18,806 nucleotides of DNA from Sphingobacterium thalpophilum (GCA_943325255.2 CALPOS020000017.1:1-18806), one strand, 5' to 3'; positions 7,059-15,177 are shown, numbered from the stretch's first letter. Notes: a model not told the origin generated them from the letters alone. Made by a program: numbers and translations.

Positions 7059-7946
7059 TTAGTCCGTTCTAATTCGATACGCCACACCAACTAAAAATGG
7101 AACGTAATTGCCTATCGGAGTATAATTTGGACTTGAATAAGATAAGTCTTCCGAATTGCTTTTGTATTGCAATAAAGACGTGCCAAACGAACATCCTATT
7201 TCAGCATAAGCCACGATATTCTTACTGCAATAATACTCAACAAATGCTTTCGAAACAACTTCATCAAATCGGATATAATCGTTGTTTTGTTCTTGCGAGA
7301 GTTGAAAGGATCTCGTAAATGCTTTAAAATTTAGGCCCGTATACCATTTCTTCTTTGCGATTGCGTATTCGATTTTATAATTTGTGGGTAGTAATCCGAA
7401 AAATTGCCACCGGTCTGACGCTTTCCAATCTAGTCCAACTAAAGGGACGAAAAAATTTCCGAACGCTTCTTTGTTATAATAAAGTCCCACTTTGAGTTGC
7501 ACCTTCGCGTTCCATTTATAATTTTGTATAAATAGCATCCCGTATTGAAAATCATTATTCCCAATCGAAGAATTGAAGTCAGACGCCACTTTTGGAATTC
7601 CCATCAAAACTGATTTCCATTTTTTGTTTTCGGAAAGCCATTGATAACCTAATGCTACTGAAATACTGGAGACACGTGTCGCTTGAGTGATTCTTGGCGA
7701 AGTAGAAGACTGTATTAATTCACCATTGATTCGAAATAACAAGGTATTGCCACTTTTAAATTCTTTGGGCAGAAAAACGCTAAATGAATAATCCTCGGTG
7801 TTATTCGTAATCGAAGGATTGCTTTTGTTAGTTGTTGTAAAATTTTGATAGTTAAGATTGCCAATATCCACATAAGGCTGGGCACTCCCGTGTGAAAAAA
7901 GAAGTAAAATCGTTACTAAAAAAAGGCTAGGCATAAGTTTCATCAT
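7059..7946 (-). CDS. Predicted outer-membrane beta-barrel, DUF6268-like
   Basis: A 295-residue protein with a Sec signal peptide at 1-22 (MMKLMPSLFLVTILLLFSHG, then SAQ) and a mature chain of alternating amphipathic strands. Examples are LLFRINGELIQSS, SSISVALGYQWLS, VQLKVGLYYNKEAFGNFF and WQFFGLLPTNYKIEYAI. It ends in a Tyr/aromatic-rich strand (PFLVGVAYRIRTD), as outer-membrane barrels often do. The size and pattern suit the DUF6268 family of Bacteroidetes barrels; this is a resemblance from memory, not a search result. Starts at 7946, 7943 and 7934 are all possible; all leave a usable signal peptide. It begins 8 bp after queG, so the two are probably co-transcribed, although no functional link with queuosine synthesis is obvious. 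Substrate or role unknown. Confidence 0.65.
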   Translation of the reverse strand: MMKLMPSLFLVTILLLFSHGSAQPYVDIGNLNYQNFTTTNKSNPSITNNTEDYSFSVFLPKEFKSGNTLLFRINGELIQSSTSPRITQATRVSSISVALGYQWLSENKKWKSVLMGIPKVASDFNSSIGNNDFQYGMLFIQNYKWNAKVQLKVGLYYNKEAFGNFFVPLVGLDWKASDRWQFFGLLPTNYKIEYAIAKKKWYTGLNFKAFTRSFQLSQEQNNDYIRFDEVVSKAFVEYYCSKNIVAYAEIGCSFGTSLLQYKSNSEDLSYSSPNYTPIGNYVPFLVGVAYRIRTD

Positions 7947-7954
7947 TCTAGTAG

Positions 7955-8881
7955 TTATGCTTTTAGAAAGTCAATATTTCTTTTCAATCCTTCCCATTTG
8001 GTGCGTTTGACCGCAGAATTTCTAAAAACAGCTTCAAAAGTATCTTTAGTGATTTCCTCCCAGTCTTTTTTAGTCATGGATAGCAAATCAGGATGAGGAT
8101 TAAACAGTGGTTCGTTGTGCGCTTTTGAAAACTTATTCCATGGACAAACGTCTTGGCAAACGTCACAACCAAAAGCCCAATCATTGAACTTTCCTTTCAT
8201 TTCTTGAGGAATATTCTCTTTGAGTTCGATGGTGAAGTAAGAGATACATTTACTCCCATCAACAACGTAAGGCGCTACGATTGCTTCTGTTGGACAGGCA
8301 TCAATGCAGGCAGTGCAGGTTCCGCAATGGTCTGTGGTTGCGTTATCATAGTCGAGTTCAAGATCGATGATGAGTTCGGCGATGAAATAAAATGAACCAA
8401 CAGACTTAGTAATTAAATTATTGTTTTTTCCCATCCAACCTAGACCACTTTTGGCTGCCCAGGCTTTGTCGAGCACTGGAGCAGAATCGACGAATGCGCG
8501 CCCAGACACTTCACCGATATTTTCTTGAATGGAATGTAGTAGTTCTTTTAGCTTTTCTTTGATGACAAAATGATAATCTTGTCCGTAAGCGTATTTTGAA
8601 ATTTTATAAGTACCGTCGATTTGGGATTCCGAAGGATAGTAATTGAGTAATAATGACACCACACTTTTAGCATCATCAACGAGCAGATTTGGATTAAGTC
8701 GTTTGTCGAAATGGTTTTCCATATACGCCATTTGTCCATGTTGGTTTTGGTTAAGCCATTGCTCTAATCGCGGTGCTTCTTCTTCGAGAAAACCCGATTT
8801 AGAAATGCCACACGAAAGAAATCCGAGACGTTTTGCTTCGGATTTGATCAATGCAGTGTATTTGGATTTGTTATTAATCAC
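7955..8881 (-). CDS. queG: Epoxyqueuosine reductase
   Basis: QueG reduces epoxyqueuosine to queuosine in the wobble position of tRNAs with GUN anticodons, using cobalamin and two [4Fe-4S] clusters in the cytoplasm. The 308-residue length is typical of Bacteroidetes QueG, which lack the extra HEAT repeats of longer forms. Key features: FVDSAPVLDKAWAAKSGLGW at 130-149 with the presumed catalytic Asp132, then GKNNNLI. The first cluster-type motif CGTCTACIDACP has Cys186, 189, 192 and 196; the second set is Cys212, 239, 242 and 246 (CDVCQDVCPWN). The start is GTG at 8881: the frame is closed by a stop at 8903-8905 and has no ATG before the conserved KYTALIKSEAKRLGF. It lies 139 bp downstream of ruvB, across a REP-like element, and is followed 8 bp later by the barrel gene. 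Confidence 0.95.
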   Translation of the reverse strand: MINNKSKYTALIKSEAKRLGFLSCGISKSGFLEEEAPRLEQWLNQNQHGQMAYMENHFDKRLNPNLLVDDAKSVVSLLLNYYPSESQIDGTYKISKYAYGQDYHFVIKEKLKELLHSIQENIGEVSGRAFVDSAPVLDKAWAAKSGLGWMGKNNNLITKSVGSFYFIAELIIDLELDYDNATTDHCGTCTACIDACPTEAIVAPYVVDGSKCISYFTIELKENIPQEMKGKFNDWAFGCDVCQDVCPWNKFSKAHNEPLFNPHPDLLSMTKKDWEEITKDTFEAVFRNSAVKRTKWEGLKRNIDFLKA

Positions 8882-8902
8882 GTCGTTGCATTCTGGTTTG
8901 CG

Positions 8903-9024
8903 TTAGGGATTGGAGCGATTGTCTGAGCTCTTTTTTGTTTTAGAAATAGCCCCTCGACTGCGCTCGGGGTGACAAAACAAAAAAAGCGAGTGCGAAAAGC
9001 CCGACCCGCAGGGGAATGCCCTAA
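8903..9024. repeat. REP-like imperfect inverted repeat between queG and ruvB
   Basis: A nested dyad of about 122 bp. The outer ends are TTAGGG (8903-8908) and CCCTAA (9019-9024). Middle arms CTTTTTTGTTTT (about 8930-8941) and AAAACAAAAAAAG (8974-8986) are complementary apart from one extra A. The core at 8950-8969 folds as CCC-T-CGA, loop CTGCGC, TCG-GGG, and is much more GC-rich than the surroundings. The right end also has GCCCGACCCGCAGGGGAATGCCC. I recall very similar intergenic sequences (CTGCGCTCGGGGTGACA; AGCCCGACCC...GCCC) scattered through Flavobacterium genomes, so this is probably one copy of a dispersed non-coding family. The right end overlaps the ruvB stop codon (9021-9023). No gene or target duplication is visible inside it. 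Confidence 0.7.
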
Positions 9025-10043
9025 AACAATCCGCCTTGAATATTGGTTTTAATTTTACCGAGATGTTTGTATGCTTTTTCTTTCACTTCGCGTCCGCGAG
9101 GGGTGCGCATAATGAATCCTTCTTGTATCAAAAACGGCTCATAGACTTCTTCGATGGTTTCGCTGCTTTCGGAAACTGCTGTTGCCAAAGTGGACAAACC
9201 AACTGGTCCGCCTTTGAATTTGTCGATAATCGTTGTGAGTATTTTATTGTCCATTTCATCAAGACCGTGCGCATCGACATGTAATGCTTTTAGGGCATAG
9301 CGTGCGATTTCGATATCGATCTTACCGTTGCCTTTGATTTGTGCGAAATCACGAACACGACGCAAGAGTGCATTGGCTATTCTAGGCGTTCCTCTGCTTC
9401 TACCGGCAATTTCGATGGCGGCTTCCATGGTGATGGGCATTTTGAGAATCGACGAGCTTCTTTGGACGATTGTGGTTAGCAGTTCGGTGGTATAATATTG
9501 CAATCGGCTTTGAATTCCAAATCGTGCGCGCATTGGAGCCGTTAGCAAACCGGAACGGGTGGTTGCTCCGACTAAGGTAAAAGGATTTAAGTTGATTTGA
9601 ACAGTTCTGGCGTTTGGTCCGGACTCGATCATAATATCGATTTTAAAGTCCTCCATGGCCGAGTAAAGATATTCTTCTACAATGGGGCTTAATCTGTGGA
9701 TTTCGTCTATAAAAAGGACGTCTCTATCTTCGAGGTTGGTGAGTAGTCCCGCTAAATCTCCTGGCTTGTCAAGAACCGGCCCTGATGTGATTTTTATACC
9801 TACTCCCAATTCATTAGCAAGAATGTTTGCCAATGTTGTTTTTCCTAGACCTGGTGGACCGTGAAATAAAGTATGATCTAGAGCTTCGTTTCTTTGATTG
9901 GCCGCTTCCACAAATACTTTCAGATTATCTAGTACTTGGTCTTGACCTGAGAAATCTTCGAAGGATAGCGGTCTCAGTTTTTTTTCGAGATCTAGCTCTT
10001 CAGAATTATAGTTGAAATTGGTTGGGTCTAAATTCTCATTCAT
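9021..10043 (-). CDS. ruvB: Holliday junction branch-migration helicase RuvB
   Basis: RuvB is the hexameric AAA+ motor that, with RuvA, drives branch migration of Holliday junctions in recombinational repair. The 340 residues are full length. Visible elements are the N-terminal LRPLSFEDFSGQ at 23-34, Walker A GPPGLGKTT at 62-70, Walker B LFIDEIHR at 110-117, the conserved DIMIESGPNAR (136-146), sensor-1 GATTR at 159-163, the sensor-2 region RGTPRIANALLRRVRDFAQ at 217-235, and the winged-helix C-terminus with FIMRTPRGR at 310-318. The start is ATG at 10043, matching the usual flavobacterial N-terminus. It follows the terminator of the ctaD operon and has a perfect -7 promoter box ending only 4 nt before the ATG, so it starts a new transcript and may lack a leader. 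Its stop codon lies in the outer arm of the REP-like repeat. Confidence 0.97.
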   Translation of the reverse strand: MNENLDPTNFNYNSEELDLEKKLRPLSFEDFSGQDQVLDNLKVFVEAANQRNEALDHTLFHGPPGLGKTTLANILANELGVGIKITSGPVLDKPGDLAGLLTNLEDRDVLFIDEIHRLSPIVEEYLYSAMEDFKIDIMIESGPNARTVQINLNPFTLVGATTRSGLLTAPMRARFGIQSRLQYYTTELLTTIVQRSSSILKMPITMEAAIEIAGRSRGTPRIANALLRRVRDFAQIKGNGKIDIEIARYALKALHVDAHGLDEMDNKILTTIIDKFKGGPVGLSTLATAVSESSETIEEVYEPFLIQEGFIMRTPRGREVKEKAYKHLGKIKTNIQGGLF

Positions 10044-10047
10044 GATA

Positions 10048-10055
10048 CAAATATA
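10048..10055 (-). promoter_or_regulatory. Perfect -7 box directly before ruvB ATG
   Basis: Minus-strand TATATTTG (10055-10048) matches every fixed base of TAnnTTTG. Only TATC separates it from the ruvB ATG at 10043. With the box centred on -7, transcription would begin at or next to the A of the start codon, so the mRNA would be leaderless or nearly so. The sequence 19 nt upstream is TTAT, a poor -33 box. Confidence 0.6.
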
Positions 10056-10071
10056 GGGAAATAGTTTGCCG

Positions 10072-10104
10072 AAAATAAAAATGCCTTTCGATGAGGAAAG
10101 GCAT
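10072..10104 (-). terminator. Rho-independent terminator of the act-cta respiratory operon
   Basis: On the minus strand, ATGCCTTTC (10104-10096), loop CTCATC and GAAAGGCAT (10089-10081) form a perfect 9-bp stem, followed directly by TTTTATTTT (10080-10072). It begins about 20 nt after the ctaD stop and separates the operon from ruvB. Confidence 0.9.
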
Positions 10105-10124
10105 ATTTAGCAATATTATTTTGG

Positions 10125-11921
10125 TTAGTGGTGAAGTTGTTCTTCTCCATCTTTCATTGGTACGTTTTGCGGTACAAAATCATCCTCATGACCTGGCTTA
10201 CTGTAATCGTAAGGCCATCTGTATACGTGAGGAATTTCTCCTGGCCAGTTACCGTGAATTTGTTCGATTGGTGCAGTCCATTCTAATGTATTAGATTTCC
10301 ATGGATTTTGAATTGTTCTTTTACCATAGAAGATACTATAGAAGAAGTTCCATAAGAACACCAATTGGAAAGCTCCTCCAACAATTGCGAACATGGTGAT
10401 AATAACATTGACATTTGCTAAATCATCAAATAATGGGAAATTTGTGTTGGTGTAATAACGTCTTGGTAAACCCGCTAGACCGATAAAGTGCATTGGGAAG
10501 AAAACTCCATAAGCACATACCGCAGTCACCCAGAAGTGAATGTATCCAAGGTTTTTGTTCATCATTCTCTTCCACATTTTTGGATACCAGTGGTAGATTC
10601 CGGCGAACATTCCGTAAAGTGCCGAGATTCCCATTACCAAGTGGAAATGCGCCACTACAAAGTATGTATCATGCACGTTGATATCGAGTGTACTATCTCC
10701 AAGAATAATTCCAGTTAAACCACCTGTAATAAAAGTAGAAACCAATCCGATTGAAAACAACATTGCTGGATTTAACTGTAGGTTACCTTTCCAAAGTGTC
10801 GTGATATAATTGAAGGCTTTTACTGCCGAAGGAATCGCGATTAACAAGGTAGTAAATGTAAATACCGACCCTAAGAATGGATTCATTCCAGACATAAACA
10901 TGTGGTGACCCCAAACAATAGTTGATAAGAATGCAATAGCTATAATAGACATGATCATTGCTCTGTAACCAAAGATTGGCTTACGAGAATTAGTTGCAAT
11001 TACTTCAGATGTAATACCTAAGGCAGGTAATAAGATAATATAAACTTCTGGATGTCCAAGGAACCAAAATAGGTGTTCAAATAATACAGGAGAACCACCT
11101 TGGTAATGCAATACTTCGCCAGCTATATAGATATCAGAAAGGAAGAATGAGGTTCCGAAACTTCTATCCATGATTAGCAAAAGTGCAGCAGACAAAAGCA
11201 CTGGGAACGAAATCACGCCAATCACAGCAGTAATAAAGAACGCCCAAATTGTTAAAGGCAATCTAGTGAATGACATTCCTTTTGTCCGTAAATTAATAAC
11301 GGTTACGATATAATTTAATGAACCCATTAATGAAGATGCAATAAAGACCGCCATAGAAACCAACCATAATGTCATACCAGCCCCAGAACCCGCAATAGCT
11401 TGCGGCAATGCACTAAGTGGCGGGTAAATTGTCCATCCAGCAGAAGCAGGACCTGACTCCACAAATAGTGAGGCAACCATCAAAACGCTAGACAAGAAAA
11501 ACAACCAATAAGAAACCATATTCAGGAATCCCGAAGCCATATCTCGCGCTCCAATTTGCAGCGGAATTAACAAGTTACTGAATGTACCGCTCAAAGCCGC
11601 AGTTAGTACAAAGAACACCATGATGGTACCATGTATCGTAACTAATGCTAAATATCTATCATTTAATAATACACCGTTCGGCGCGTAGGAATCTCCTAGA
11701 AAAAAATTAAGAACCTTGAATGACTCTTCTGGCCAAGCCAACTGCAATCTAAATAAAATAGAAATTGCGACGCCAATAACCCCCATTATAATACCTGTAA
11801 TAAGGTATTGTCTTGCAATCATTTTATGATCAATACTAAATATGTATTTAGTGATGAAGGTGTCTTTATGGTGATGTTCATGTTCATGATCGTGTCCGTG
11901 ATCTAGAGCTTCTGCTGACAT
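10125..11921 (-). CDS. ctaD: Cytochrome c oxidase subunit I (aa3-type)
   Basis: Catalytic subunit of the proton-pumping terminal oxidase: it holds heme a, heme a3 and CuB and reduces O2 to water in the inner membrane. The 598 residues contain about 12 membrane helices. Metal ligands visible: His97 (TIHGT) and His427 for heme a, His425 for heme a3 (AHFHLVMG), and His290, His339 and His340 (WGHHMF) for CuB. The motif HPEVY at 290-294 gives the proton-channel Glu292 and the Tyr294 that cross-links to His290, placing it in heme-copper class A1. D-channel Asp127 (ARDMA) and K-channel Lys368 are present, as are His417 and Asp418 of the Mg site. The N-terminus is His-rich (HGHDHEHEHHH, 8-18), and the C-terminus ends in two His. 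It begins 27 bp after ctaC and is last in the operon. Subunits III and IV are not in this window. Confidence 0.96.
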   Translation of the reverse strand: MSAEALDHGHDHEHEHHHKDTFITKYIFSIDHKMIARQYLITGIIMGVIGVAISILFRLQLAWPEESFKVLNFFLGDSYAPNGVLLNDRYLALVTIHGTIMVFFVLTAALSGTFSNLLIPLQIGARDMASGFLNMVSYWLFFLSSVLMVASLFVESGPASAGWTIYPPLSALPQAIAGSGAGMTLWLVSMAVFIASSLMGSLNYIVTVINLRTKGMSFTRLPLTIWAFFITAVIGVISFPVLLSAALLLIMDRSFGTSFFLSDIYIAGEVLHYQGGSPVLFEHLFWFLGHPEVYIILLPALGITSEVIATNSRKPIFGYRAMIMSIIAIAFLSTIVWGHHMFMSGMNPFLGSVFTFTTLLIAIPSAVKAFNYITTLWKGNLQLNPAMLFSIGLVSTFITGGLTGIILGDSTLDINVHDTYFVVAHFHLVMGISALYGMFAGIYHWYPKMWKRMMNKNLGYIHFWVTAVCAYGVFFPMHFIGLAGLPRRYYTNTNFPLFDDLANVNVIITMFAIVGGAFQLVFLWNFFYSIFYGKRTIQNPWKSNTLEWTAPIEQIHGNWPGEIPHVYRWPYDYSKPGHEDDFVPQNVPMKDGEEQLHH

Positions 11922-11948
11922 AATATGTGTGCTTTATTAAATTTTTAT

Positions 11949-13109
11949 TTATTTTTTCTCTACTTGAGCCATCATTTTATCTGTGGCCACTGCAACGGTA
12001 GTATCTTTTTCTTTTGAACCTGTCTCCCCAATTGCCGCTGCTGCTTCAGCTTTCAACTCCTCTTTAATAGTTGCCTTATCTTGCAACCATTTTTTATAGT
12101 CTTCTGGCGAATCTACCACAATTTTCATTTGCATGTTATAATGAGATGCACCACAAATTTTATTGCAGAGAAGTAAGAAATCAAAAGTATAAGGATCAAG
12201 TGCAGGCTTCCCATCTGCAACTAATTCCGCACTTTTCTTAGTTCTGATACTATTAATATTATTTACTTTTTCAATCATGAAAGGCAAATTACGATATTCA
12301 TCTGAAGTGTAAATTGGTGTGAAAGCAAATTCAGTTACCATACCAGGAACGCAGTTCATCTGAGCTCTAAAGTGCGGCATATACATTGAATGCAACACAT
12401 CTTGTGATCGTATTTTGAAATGAATTTTTTTTCCTTTTGGTAAATGTAATTCTGTAACAACTTTGTCGTCCTGAGAATTTGGATCAGATGGATCGACACC
12501 TACGCTATTTACGCCTTCTATGTAACGAACATTCGCTTTACCTAATACATTATCCTCTCCAGAATATCGTGCTTTCCAATTAAACTGTTGTGCATAAATT
12601 TCAATTTCTATTACTTCTTCATCTTCGTCGATAAACATAATATCTGACCATGCATACAATCCGTAAAGAATCAATCCTGCTAATACAATGGCTGGGATAA
12701 CGCTCCAGATTACTTCTAGTTTATTATTATCCGAAAAATATAGTGCAGTTTGATCCTTTCTTCCTCTGTACTTAAATCCAAAGTAGTACAATAGTGCTTG
12801 AGTAACCGCTTGAACGAAGAAAATTACAACCCATGTAATATTCATCAAGCTATCTACTTCACCTCCGTGCGCTGATGCAGGAGTATGTAAAACCAAACCA
12901 CCCCATTTCATCAAACCATAGATCGTGAAAATATAAATAAATGCTAGGAACCCAAACATCAAATAACCTTGTACATTATTGTCATTATCATCTGCAATAC
13001 CGGAACTGTTTTTTGAGGAGCCGACCTGCGATAAATCAAATATCTTCGTCAATTGCCATAATGCAACCGATAATAACAATAAAACTATAATTACCAACAA
13101 ACTTGTCAT
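11949..13109 (-). CDS. ctaC: Cytochrome c oxidase subunit II (CuA)
   Basis: Carries the dinuclear CuA centre that accepts electrons from cytochrome c or the ACIII cytochromes and passes them to heme a in subunit I. The 386 residues are long for the family. Four hydrophobic segments are seen (about 2-21, 48-70, 90-112, 133-156); the last two (WVVIFFVQAVTQALLYYFGF, LEVIWSVIPAIVL) are the normal hairpin, so the first two are extra. The cupredoxin domain follows, with QQFNW at 174-178. CuA ligands are His240, Cys315, Cys319, His323 and Met326 (CNKICGASHYNM). The central position, normally Glu, is Lys317; it binds Cu through its backbone, so the site can still form. An insertion of about 30 residues (280-308) precedes the loop, and an Ala/Lys/Glu-rich tail follows. 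It lies 19 bp from actF and 27 bp from ctaD. Confidence 0.95.
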   Translation of the reverse strand: MTSLLVIIVLLLLSVALWQLTKIFDLSQVGSSKNSSGIADDNDNNVQGYLMFGFLAFIYIFTIYGLMKWGGLVLHTPASAHGGEVDSLMNITWVVIFFVQAVTQALLYYFGFKYRGRKDQTALYFSDNNKLEVIWSVIPAIVLAGLILYGLYAWSDIMFIDEDEEVIEIEIYAQQFNWKARYSGEDNVLGKANVRYIEGVNSVGVDPSDPNSQDDKVVTELHLPKGKKIHFKIRSQDVLHSMYMPHFRAQMNCVPGMVTEFAFTPIYTSDEYRNLPFMIEKVNNINSIRTKKSAELVADGKPALDPYTFDFLLLCNKICGASHYNMQMKIVVDSPEDYKKWLQDKATIKEELKAEAAAAIGETGSKEKDTTVAVATDKMMAQVEKK

Positions 13110-13128
13110 CTGTTTTTTACTTTAAATA

Positions 13129-14595
13129 TTAATAATGAAAATGTTTACTTTCTTCAATGTATGGATTTCGTTTCGGCAACAATGGCGCTTTTGTCAAGGC
13201 ACTGAAGACTACAAAAATAAATAATCCAAGGAAGAAAGAGATAGATCCTAATTCAGAAGCGCCTATAAACCATTGGTCTCCGACCGTTGCTGGCATGATC
13301 ATATTAAAGAAATCTATATAATGTCCTAGTAAGATTACAGTTCCCGCCATTACTAATACCCAAGTAATTCTCTTAAAGTCGGTATTGATAAGAATCAAAA
13401 TTGGGAAGACAAAGTTCATCACAACAGCCCCAAAAAATGGAAGATTATAGTCTTCGATTCGTTGTACGAAGTAAGTTACCTCTTCTGGAATATTGGCATA
13501 CCAGATCAACATAAACTGAGAGAACCATAAGTAAGTCCAGAACACACTAATACCGAACATAAATTTAGCTAAATCGTGAATATGACTAGAATTTACGTGT
13601 TCTAAATAACCAACCGATTTCAAATATAAAGTTATCATACAAATCGTGGTAATCCCGCTTACAAAGAAACTTGCGAATACATACCAACCAAACAAAGTAC
13701 TAAACCAATGCGGGTCGAGTGACATAATCCAATCCCATGACATAATAGATTCAGTTACGATAAAGAAAACTAAAAACATTGCCGAAATATTGAAGTTCTT
13801 TTTGTAGTAACTGTTATCGTTAGACTCGTCTTGGGCCAAACAGTTTTTTCTAGAGAAATACCGGTATAAATTCCATCCTAATAAGAAAATAGCCGCTCTA
13901 ACAATCCAAAATGGAAAGTTCAAATAACCCGATTTGTTTTGTATTAATTTGTCCTGCGCCACAACTTCAGGATCTAACCAAGGGAATAAATGATTGAAAT
14001 GAAATCCAGCCATTAATAATAATACAAAAAATATAACTGATCCGACTGGTAAATAAGCGGTAATTCCTTGCATCACTCTAAACAATACTGGGGACCAGCC
14101 CGCTTGAGCAACTTGTTGAATTGCATAAAAAGCAAGTACTCCCATGGTAATTAGCATGAAGAATATACAAGCAACATACAAAGCGGACCAAGGCTTGTTT
14201 TGCAATTGATGCAACACGTGCTCTAAATGGGCTTGATGTTCTTTGTGAGCGTCTTCTTCGCTAACTTCCTTTGTAGGTTTTACTTCTTTATGAGTTTCAG
14301 CTGGCGCCGCAACTGTTTCTACTACTTTTGTAGTGTCTGAAGCAGTTGTATCTTTTACAACTTCAGCTACAGCTGGTTCTTCTGCTACAACTTCAGCCGC
14401 AGTGTGGGCTTCCGCTTTCGCATGGTCATTCCCTTCTGCTGCTGCATGATGTCCACCATGCTCATTGGCAGCAAGAATTTTTTCAACTTCTTCAATATTT
14501 TTAGGTGCAGTTAAAAAACCATATCCAATTCCAAGAACTCCTAGAATAATTAGGATGAAAGAGAATGTTTTTAATTTACTTGAAAATGTATACAT
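13129..14595 (-). CDS. actF: Alternative complex III subunit ActF (NrfD-like membrane subunit)
   Basis: One of two NrfD/PsrC-type membrane subunits of alternative complex III, the menaquinol:cytochrome c oxidoreductase that replaces bc1 in many Bacteroidetes. The 488 residues have a first helix at about 11-29 (FSFILIILGVLGIGYGFL). A hydrophilic segment at 32-135, rich in Ala, Glu, Val and His, follows, and then about nine more helices from 138 to 475. Segments such as VFSALTKAPLLPKRNPYIEES close the protein. The polar insert sits between helix 1 and helix 2 and is low in complexity, likely flexible. The name rests on gene order (actB-C-D-E-F then ctaC-ctaD) and on the membrane pattern, which together are distinctive. 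The start ATG at 14595 lies 27 bp after the actE stop. Confidence 0.9.
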   Translation of the reverse strand: MYTFSSKLKTFSFILIILGVLGIGYGFLTAPKNIEEVEKILAANEHGGHHAAAEGNDHAKAEAHTAAEVVAEEPAVAEVVKDTTASDTTKVVETVAAPAETHKEVKPTKEVSEEDAHKEHQAHLEHVLHQLQNKPWSALYVACIFFMLITMGVLAFYAIQQVAQAGWSPVLFRVMQGITAYLPVGSVIFFVLLLMAGFHFNHLFPWLDPEVVAQDKLIQNKSGYLNFPFWIVRAAIFLLGWNLYRYFSRKNCLAQDESNDNSYYKKNFNISAMFLVFFIVTESIMSWDWIMSLDPHWFSTLFGWYVFASFFVSGITTICMITLYLKSVGYLEHVNSSHIHDLAKFMFGISVFWTYLWFSQFMLIWYANIPEEVTYFVQRIEDYNLPFFGAVVMNFVFPILILINTDFKRITWVLVMAGTVILLGHYIDFFNMIMPATVGDQWFIGASELGSISFFLGLFIFVVFSALTKAPLLPKRNPYIEESKHFHY

Positions 14596-14622
14596 ATCTA
14601 TTAAGATCAGTTTATTTTACAA

Positions 14623-15168
14623 TTATAATTCGCTTTTAAGTTTCATCACGTAGGCGGTTACCAACCAACGCTCTTCTTTGCTCATTTGATTAGCATAAGA
14701 ACCCATAGCATTAAGTCCAAATTGTTGTACGTGAAAAACACTTCCTTCAGTAATTGGTCTGTCTTTGTAATTCGGCACTCCCAAATATTTTCCTTGCGTC
14801 ACTAATTTTCCTTTTCCATCACCAGCATTTCCGTGACAGATGGCACAATAGATCTCATATAATTCTTTTGCTTTATCCATATTTACTGAAGTCGAATCTA
14901 AAGGCGATCTTAAATTAGCTTTGGCAGCGTCATAACCCGCAGTCGAATTTGGGTAATCATACACTTCAAAACCTCTATTGATTGACCCTTCTGCTGGCAA
15001 TTGTCCTTCTTTACCGTTTTTGAAAGCATTTGATTCGGAGTAGGTCTCGTAAGCTACCGATTCATACATGTTTGGCATGTATTGGTAATTTGGATTCAAA
15101 TTGTCTTTACAAGATGAAACCGCAACCGATACACAAACTAAAAATGCTATTTTATATAGACTCTTCAT
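14623..15168 (-). CDS. actE: Alternative complex III subunit ActE (monoheme cytochrome c lipoprotein)
   Basis: Periplasmic monoheme cytochrome c of alternative complex III, relaying electrons between the complex and its acceptor. The 181-residue product has a lipoprotein signal (MKSLYKIAFLVCVSVAVSSC, Cys20 lipidated), an N-terminal spacer, and a cytochrome c domain with one heme motif CAICH at 108-112. The distal axial ligand is probably Met155 (GLNAMGSY), with the typical C-terminal helix EERWLVTAYVMKLK at 166-179. Length and layout match ActE of the family, which is lipid-anchored on the periplasmic face. It starts 9 bp after actD and ends 27 bp before actF, inside the operon. Confidence 0.93.
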   Translation of the reverse strand: MKSLYKIAFLVCVSVAVSSCKDNLNPNYQYMPNMYESVAYETYSESNAFKNGKEGQLPAEGSINRGFEVYDYPNSTAGYDAAKANLRSPLDSTSVNMDKAKELYEIYCAICHGNAGDGKGKLVTQGKYLGVPNYKDRPITEGSVFHVQQFGLNAMGSYANQMSKEERWLVTAYVMKLKSEL

Positions 15169-15177
15169 AGTGATTTA

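Noticed and set aside
8882..9020. Small non-coding RNA or riboswitch before queG
   Set aside because: The dyad fits a REP-like repeat, and no conserved preQ1-type or cobalamin-type riboswitch core could be recognised.
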